Shown: in pieces, positions 57,801 through 64,000 of the stretch | How positions within the stretch are numbered: the first letter of the stretch is position 1 | Layout: each line of letters opens with the position of its first letter | Origin: Rhizophagus irregularis | Lineage: Eukaryota; Glomeromycota; Glomeromycetes; Glomerales; Glomeraceae | NCBI RefSeq assembly: GCF_026210795.1 | Contig: NC_089453.1 | Location: 1,986,501 to 2,050,500 of the forward strand | DNA: 64,000 nt | Reading direction: 5' to 3' | Notes under the pieces: generated by a model | The model's database searches: none | The model's input: the letters and a program-made list of their open reading frames with translations, nothing else | Told to the model about the DNA's origin: nothing | Translations under genes and position numbers: made by a program

Positions 57801-60800
57801 TTGTTAATCCTTTTGCATTAATTATTACAATTTGTGAACACATTAATGCTAATAGTGTTATCTTTTCATCAAAGCTAGTACGATGAGTAAAATATTTTTG
57901 AGCAGTTGATGCCATTCCTTCGGAATCAAGAATTAACAGATCAATCGTATTTCCATTAAAATTTGTGGTTCGATAACTCATATATACTCCTTTGGTGCTA
58001 AAAAAAAAATAATAATTAATAGTTAAAGAATTGCAAATAATTACTAAACGAAAAATTTACCATCTTGAAGCTGAAGTTGCAAATCCACAATGGAATAAAT
58101 AATTTAAAAGAGTGGATTTCCCTGAACTTTCAAGTCCAATAACAGAAATTATTATTAATCTTCTTCCGACATTTGTCATTAAGTTACTTAAAACATTGGA
58201 TAAAAACTTTGTTGGAAGAGAACGTAATGATAAACCATCGAGTAATTGTAAAGGTTCTCCTTCAAGAATCCATGTTTTATACGCTTCTTGTAACTTTCGT
58301 TTGTTGACATTATACCTAATTTAAGAAAAATAAATTTATAAGTTAGTATAAATTTTTTAATCGACCTTTAAATATCGATTCTTACAATTGTTCTAACACC
58401 GATTTATAATCATTATTCGATTCAGATAATATAATAAATTCACGCCAAAAGTCATGGATAGATATATCATTTTCTTCGACTATCTGATTGATTTCAGCTC
58501 GTTCTATGTCGTTATTTGAATTTTGTAATTCATGCAAATATTTTTTGAAAAAATCATCAATTTGACGGGAAAAATCTCTCATTTTTTCTATACTATTTTC
58601 ATTTATTAATTGTGCAAAATCAATAAAAATTGATAATTTTTCTTTTGCACCACCAAGTTCCAATTTTTCATTTCGGCATTGTTCTATTCTATTTAAAATT
58701 TCTCCTTCAGACATGAACTTTGAATTCTCTTGTGATTCTGCGGATCTCTTATCATTTAATGCTTCGATCTCATGTTCTAAATGAGTCGCACGAAAAATAT
58801 CTGATCTGCTATTAAATTTGATAGACTTCATTTTAAATGCAAATGAAGATTTTTCAGTTACATTTTTCCAAATATTTAAAGTACTTCCATCTAATAATTT
58901 AAGAACTAATGATGGATGGATAATTTTTGTTTCAAATTTTGTCAGTTTTCTCATTACGTCATCTTTTTTCTTTTCAGCAAATAGATTTAAATCGTTAGAA
59001 ATTTGCTCAATTTTAATACATTCAGAATTGAAGCGTGATTTCAGTAATTTTTTTAAAGTCTTTTTACGTTTACTGAAAGAATCATTATTTTTTTTTGATT
59101 TGCTCCAATATATTGCAGATATTTTTGAGATATATGGATCATTGGATCCTGCCAAGATAGTATTAAGGAGTTGATTTAATTCACTAGAAGGCGAGTTTCC
59201 TTCAAAATCTTGATCGTTTACGTGTAAAAACATGTAAAATGCAAATTGTGAAAAACTACTAATTAGACTGAGGAAAATCTGATGTGGATTTTCTTCAAAG
59301 TATATTTCAGCTATAGCAACAGGTTTTCGTCCATAATTTTCCGAAGCGGAATGAAAAGAAATATCAATTGAACCAGCCAAAGTAATACTAAAACCATCTT
59401 CACGGTGCTTGCAAATCTTTGGATATAGCATTTTTGTGAATGGTGTAGTCAATTCGCTCGTAGTTAGATTGAATGATAATAATAAATGATATTTATCTCT
59501 GAGTATTAAGCTTTGTATTTCTCTTAATACTCGAAGACCTTTTTGATTAAAATCATTCTTATTTGTAAATAATAATGGAATAGGAATATTTGCTCGAGTT
59601 AGAGAAAGAAGGATTTTTGAAAGTGCTTTATTAGGCATTTTATCTAGGAATGCTATAAGATAATCTCTCCCTTTGCAGTTAACTAATCGTTTTAATACCT
59701 GTGGAGGGTCATCAGGTTCTTTGGAATCTGAAATTTGTCTAATGCAATCTTGAATACGTCGTAATGGAGTGTTTCTATTGATTATATCAATAATATACGG
59801 AAATACATTTCTAAAAATTCCTTTTGTAGGATCATTTAAATAAGATTCCACTTTAGCTTTAAATATTTCTTTCGTCAATTCATCTACTACAAAATTTGTA
59901 GCGTCATAACTGATTACTTCGTCTCCAAAAGTCAATTGGAAAAATTCCTCAAGTGATAAAGATTCAGGTTGCGTTTCATTATCAGTTGAGTCATCAGAAT
60001 CCTCAGGACTGATACTATCATTTTCAATTTTTTGAATTTTTTGATCCGGGCTTTTATTAGGATCAAAATCTCGTAAAATTGAAGAATGATTCAATTCAAC
60101 ACATTCATCTATAACATAAAATATTAGTTAATCATAACAATAAATCTTTTTATTATTGTTAAAAGAAGGATAAGGAACGAATAATTACCTTTATTTGACT
60201 CAATATACTCAATATTTTTTGTATCCGAAATATGAGAAGATAAATAAGATTTAAAAATTATAAAATAATTCTCCATATTTTGAACCCTATCTAGTTTTTT
60301 AAAGAATATTTCAGGTGCTGAAATTTTGACATTATTAAAGTAATCTTTTTTTAATTCATTGAAAAAGCCTGTGCTCTTATAAGGATTCTTTTTTAAAGTA
60401 GGCATAAAATCAGAATCGATGGATAATTGGCCATCTGGATACTGTTGGTTATAGGTATCAACAATATTGTACATAACTTTATAAAAAATATAATGATGAC
60501 AATAATTAAATAAAATTTCGTTATAGGCATATCAACATTATTTGAAAAATATAGCGTCAAAATGTGCTCTGATAATTTACCTTTTAAAAGAATATTATCC
60601 ATGCTCCTTAGATGAAGTTGATTCACGAGTTCTATTTGAAAGTTTAACATACTATTGGAAAATTCATCAAGAATACTACGAGTTATTTTAAATGATATTT
60701 CTTGATCAATGGCGAGTTGCTCAGCTAATATCGTTGCTGTTGATATTGCAATTCCGAAGTTCATACTGGAAGATTTTATCATGTAATACCATATGATAAG

Positions 60801-61750
60801 AGATATATTAATACACCGCATTACCGTCGATGTTGATAATAAAAATTAATTACCTTTTATTTTGCCAAGTTTTACAATTAAATGCCGATTCACCAATCAC
60901 ACACACAAAATTTTCAAAATTTTCATATTGGGCATGTTGATAGCTTTTATAAAATTCTTTAGTTGTTAACGAGCTATTTAAGCTCTTTGAGATTGAAACC
61001 AAGTCATAATTATTGATTCCAAAGAATCTAAAACCGTCTTGTATAATATTAGTAAACCAAGGATTATTTATTGAATTCGAACTGTGGTCAAGTTCAATAT
61101 TATCAAACTCAGATTCCATTAAATCAATTCTAAGAAAATTTTGATTATTTTGTTGGAATTGCATCAAATATCTTGTTTGATATAAAGGTAAAATTTCTAT
61201 TTCACTATTTTGCAAATGATTTTCGGTAAGATTGAAGTTAATTTCTAATTCATAATTATTGGAAATAACTTCTTTTTCGAACTGCAAACTGTCACAAATA
61301 TTAACGTCATAACCATCTGCGAGAACTAATAAATCAAATCTAAGATCTTGACTGGTTTGTGCTGGGTCAAACCTGAGGAAATAAATGGAAAAGTTAACAG
61401 ACTTAAACTACTGCGGATTGTCACATTTTTAATATATCTGAATACCTTTCGTTAATAAGTTGTACAGTTTCCTCAGGAAGTTTTTTAATCAATTCCAAAA
61501 GTCGGTCTTCGAACTCATGTATAGAATATGTAGGGGATATATGATCACGAACATTTTGTGGAAGGCGTAAAATTTCAGTCTCATTGACCGAAAAAAACTG
61601 GTTCTTTGAATTACGAATATTATAATCTTCATGAAAAAGAATTATTTTTCCTGAAATTTTTTTCGTGACGAGAACTTCGGATAAAGAAAGAGCGAAGATA
61701 AGGCCAGAAGGACCTCCGCTACAGACGATAAAAATTGACTTTTGATGCAT
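54897..61750 (-). CDS. FAD-monooxygenase-like / VLIG-type GTPase fusion protein, copy B
   Basis: Ten exons (61750-61446, 61372-60854, 60765-60581, 60476-60189, 60108-58386, 58315-58061, 57997-57481, 57404-57308, 57232-56202, 56105-54897) join in frame to 2042 residues. Exons 1, 3, 5, 6, 7 and 8 have the same length as in copy A (305, 185, 1723, 255, 517, 97). FAD-type motifs: VCSGGPSGLIFALSLSE at about 9-25, DLLVLADG at 115-122, IGESAF at 261-266 and MNFGIAI at 276-282. G domain: GLESSGKS 1067-1074, DSEG 1116-1119, LRD 1187-1189. The C-terminal Cys/His cluster (C1915, C1918, C1922, H1929, H1932, H1937) resembles the CPLC...H pattern at the end of VLIG proteins. Both copies keep open frames throughout despite many substitutions, which implies selection. 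Large GTPases of this type usually self-assemble on GTP binding. Whether the flavin fold still binds FAD is doubtful because the Asp of the GD motif is replaced. Confidence 0.85.
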
Positions 61751-61931
61751 TGAACTTTTATAATTTAATATAAGCTAAAAGCATATGTCGAATGAATAAC
61801 AAAAGTGGGCAGGTTCACACTAATAAAAAAATCAATAATAAGGTTTATGAAGAATAAGCTAATTTTTTGTAAATAAGAATTTCATTTTTAAAGTTTTAGA
61901 AGTTTTTCCGGTGATCATATTTATAGAAGTT

Positions 61932-61964
61932 CAGTGGTTTCACAAAAGTTTCACCGCATAATGA
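61932..61964 (-). promoter_or_regulatory. Conserved upstream block of GTPase copy B
   Basis: CAGTGGTTTCACAAAAGTTT followed by CACCGCATAATGA, the counterpart of 51541-51573, at nearly the same distance from the start codon. Confidence 0.55.
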
Positions 61965-62544
61965 ATTATCATCATATTTGTGGAACGAGACCCGGAAAAC
62001 TCCAGTTTCCATTAGAATAGAAATATTTAAGGTTACTACTAGTTAACCAATTTATTGAACGACAGTTAATTTTATCTAATTTACTCTAATTACCAAGTAA
62101 AAATTTATGTTGCTGAATTGAAATATATTTCATAAAAACAAGCTTTTAATAAATTCCATATGAAACTAAGAATCCTTTAGAAATCAAAATAATTAGCCTT
62201 TTTAATGTAAATTATGACATATTTACTGACCAAATTAAAAAAAATTTGGTCACCATTTTGAAACTAATAGTTTCACTCGTTTAAATGTATAAATTCTTCT
62301 ACATCCTCTTTACTTGTTCCAATATGTGTTGATTTTTTAATCGGCGTGGGCGTACATCGCATCGAAATATAATAAAATTAAATCGTCATCTTAGACAGGA
62401 CCCCGAGCTATACATATATAGGTCAAGTGAAACTAAAATTTTTTTATATTAGCTCTACGCATAGGTTTTTATTATTATTAATACGCATTCTAAGAACCTA
62501 ACTTTAAAAATTTATCTAAAATAAGCAAAATGATCATCTGACTA
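61965..62544. other. Intergenic, with a solitary MITE end
   Basis: No gene. 62397-62427 (AGGACCCCGAGCTATACATA) matches one end of the 2694-2918 element; the partner end is missing. The 3' end of the following minus-strand gene lies at 62545. Confidence 0.5.
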
Positions 62545-63958
62545 TTAGTATCTTCCTCCCAAAACATCATATATCTTTTGAATAATATCCTTACGGCCAA
62601 AATAATCAAAATAATATTTTTTTTCATTACCTAATAATTTTAAAATATTTCCATCAATTGATACTCCTGATTTACCAAAATGATAAATGATATTAGATGC
62701 TAAATGATGCGTTAAAAGATTGCAACCCTCTTTCAAAACGTCACTAAACAGATCAAGATGAATAGGTAAATAAACACATAATGAAATATAAGAAATATCA
62801 TTTAAATTCGTAATAGGTTCATCTGTATAACAATGGTTATTGTAACCCTCAAAGTATATTGCTACAACCTTTCCTATACACATAGTTTCGCCATATAGAA
62901 CAAAAACATAATCACCCTTCAATAGCGGAAATTCCTTGGATATATTTGCATTTTCAATATTGGGAACTACATGTTAAAATAATTAATTAGTTAAATTCAA
63001 TGATATTATAATTACAAAAAAATTTATTAAATAAAAATAAATATACTTACTTGGAATTAATTCCAATTGAATATTTCTTTTATTTGACTTCTGTTTTTGT
63101 CTTGGTTTTTTTATCTCTTCTGTATGTAATTGCGCTAGTGTCAAAGATATATTTTTACGATTCTCTTTCCATCTTTTTTCTCTTTGTTTAATAAATCGCT
63201 GTTCAGGATTTTCATTCTTCGTAAAGTATGCAACTAAATGGCTAGCTTTATTAGGTTGAATAGAGTTTGATGCATCCAATCTAATTGAATTTGATGCTTT
63301 TATTTTAAATTTTCGTTCAAGAGGTTTTGAACAATATGCATCATGTGATTTACGTTGATTAAGTAAAGCTTCAAATTCAAAAGTATTTTCCGGAAAGTAC
63401 TGATAACCTAAATTAACTGTCATAATTTTTAGTTTAAAATTGTAAATACTTTAAAATATAAATATCTAATACTTACCACTATCACCATTATTTAAAACTG
63501 ATAAGGAATCTGAAAATTCATCAATAATATTGAGTTGCGTTTGACCACTCTGAAATATGTTAATAGGTGAGGAATCAATATCATCATCCAAATTATTACT
63601 ATATCGACCTATTTATTTCTCTTGATGCAATATTTATTGAAGAAGATATGTCATCATCATTTTCTTGAATGTCTTGAATATTATGTCTATTTGAGGATGG
63701 ATCTGTTTCATTCATTATATGTATATGACATTGAAACTTCATTTTCATGTGAGCCAATCGTAATAAGTGAATTATTTATATCAATAGATAAGTTTTCAGG
63801 ATTTGCAGGTTGGATCATGCCAAGAAATTTTGTAAGTTCAAGTGCCAATCGATGAGAATGATGAATAGTTTGCATAATTTGTTCGTCTGTGGGCCATAAT
63901 CTTAATTTTTCTAAAGACAAATCGTTTAATTGGCCTTCATTATAATCAAAAAGATACC
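62545..63958 (-). pseudogene. 3' part of an unrecognised gene, apparently frameshifted, running off the window
   Basis: The last two exons (63416-63051 and 62966-62545) join in frame and read VNLGYQYFPENTFEFEALLN, a Lys/Arg/Gln-rich stretch, then LLKGDYVFVLYGETMCIGKV, with a C-terminus rich in His and aromatics (LTHHLASNIIYHFGKS). An upstream exon ending at 63477 fits in phase. Further up, an exon from about 63958 (SLEKLRLWPTDEQIMQTIHH) meets stops, and three reading frames are needed between 63720 and 63560. Two or more indels there suggest a pseudogene or sequence errors. I do not recognise the family; a transposon-derived gene is possible. Confidence 0.5.
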
Positions 63959-64000
63959 CTATTGGAAAATAGTTATTTATAAATTAAATGTAAAAATAAA

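Noticed and set aside
58818-59174. Plus-strand ORF of 118 codons
   Set aside because: Lies wholly inside exon 5 of GTPase copy B and has no equivalent in copy A.

Overview
The window is AT-rich eukaryotic nuclear DNA. Genes have short AT-rich introns with GT...AG ends, and the sequence between genes is littered with transposon relics. The gene families present (TKL-type kinases with an N-terminal Cys-rich ribbon, BTB-TLDc proteins, F-box/LRR proteins, VLIG-type GTPases), beside ordinary fungal housekeeping genes, point to a Glomeromycotina (arbuscular mycorrhizal) fungus such as Rhizophagus. That is a judgement from family style, not a database match.

Layout. 0-5.5 kb holds decayed transposons: small TIR elements and a hAT (BED + DUF659) transposase relic that was itself hit by a TIR element. 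5.8-24.9 kb is an accessory region. It has a frameshifted BTB-TLDc gene (5817-7240, -), two intact four-exon TKL-like kinase genes (8378-10171, + and 15385-17090, -), an intact F-box/LRR gene (19151-20614, -), decayed copies of the kinase and F-box genes, a Tc1/mariner relic, and a 2.6-kb LINE-like insertion with target-site duplication (22306-24880) carrying one broken ORF of unknown family. 24.9-29.7 kb is a gene-poor AT-rich stretch, followed by a 5'-truncated LINE (29713-30198).

30.5-41.3 kb is a conserved housekeeping block: a seven-exon coiled-coil gene with 14-residue repeats (-), a 16-exon DNAJC2/zuotin-type ribosome-associated J-protein with two SANT domains (+), mitochondrial ribosomal proteins uS7m (-) and mL58 (+) sharing a 175-bp divergent promoter, and a nine-exon mitochondrial trimethyllysine/gamma-butyrobetaine dioxygenase (-). 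41.3-43.2 kb is a cluster of four TIR elements with readable target duplications, one nested in another.

44.5-61.75 kb holds the most interesting object: two intact tandem copies (- strand, ten exons each, 2053 and 2042 residues) of a protein that joins a degenerate FAD-monooxygenase-like N-terminus to a very large inducible (VLIG-type) GTPase with a C-terminal Cys/His cluster. A third, decayed copy lies downstream at 43.8-44.1 kb, and the two intact copies share a conserved promoter block. The window ends in a partial, possibly frameshifted gene of unknown family (62545-63958, -). All exon boundaries were derived by hand from splice signals, reading phase and comparison between paralogs.
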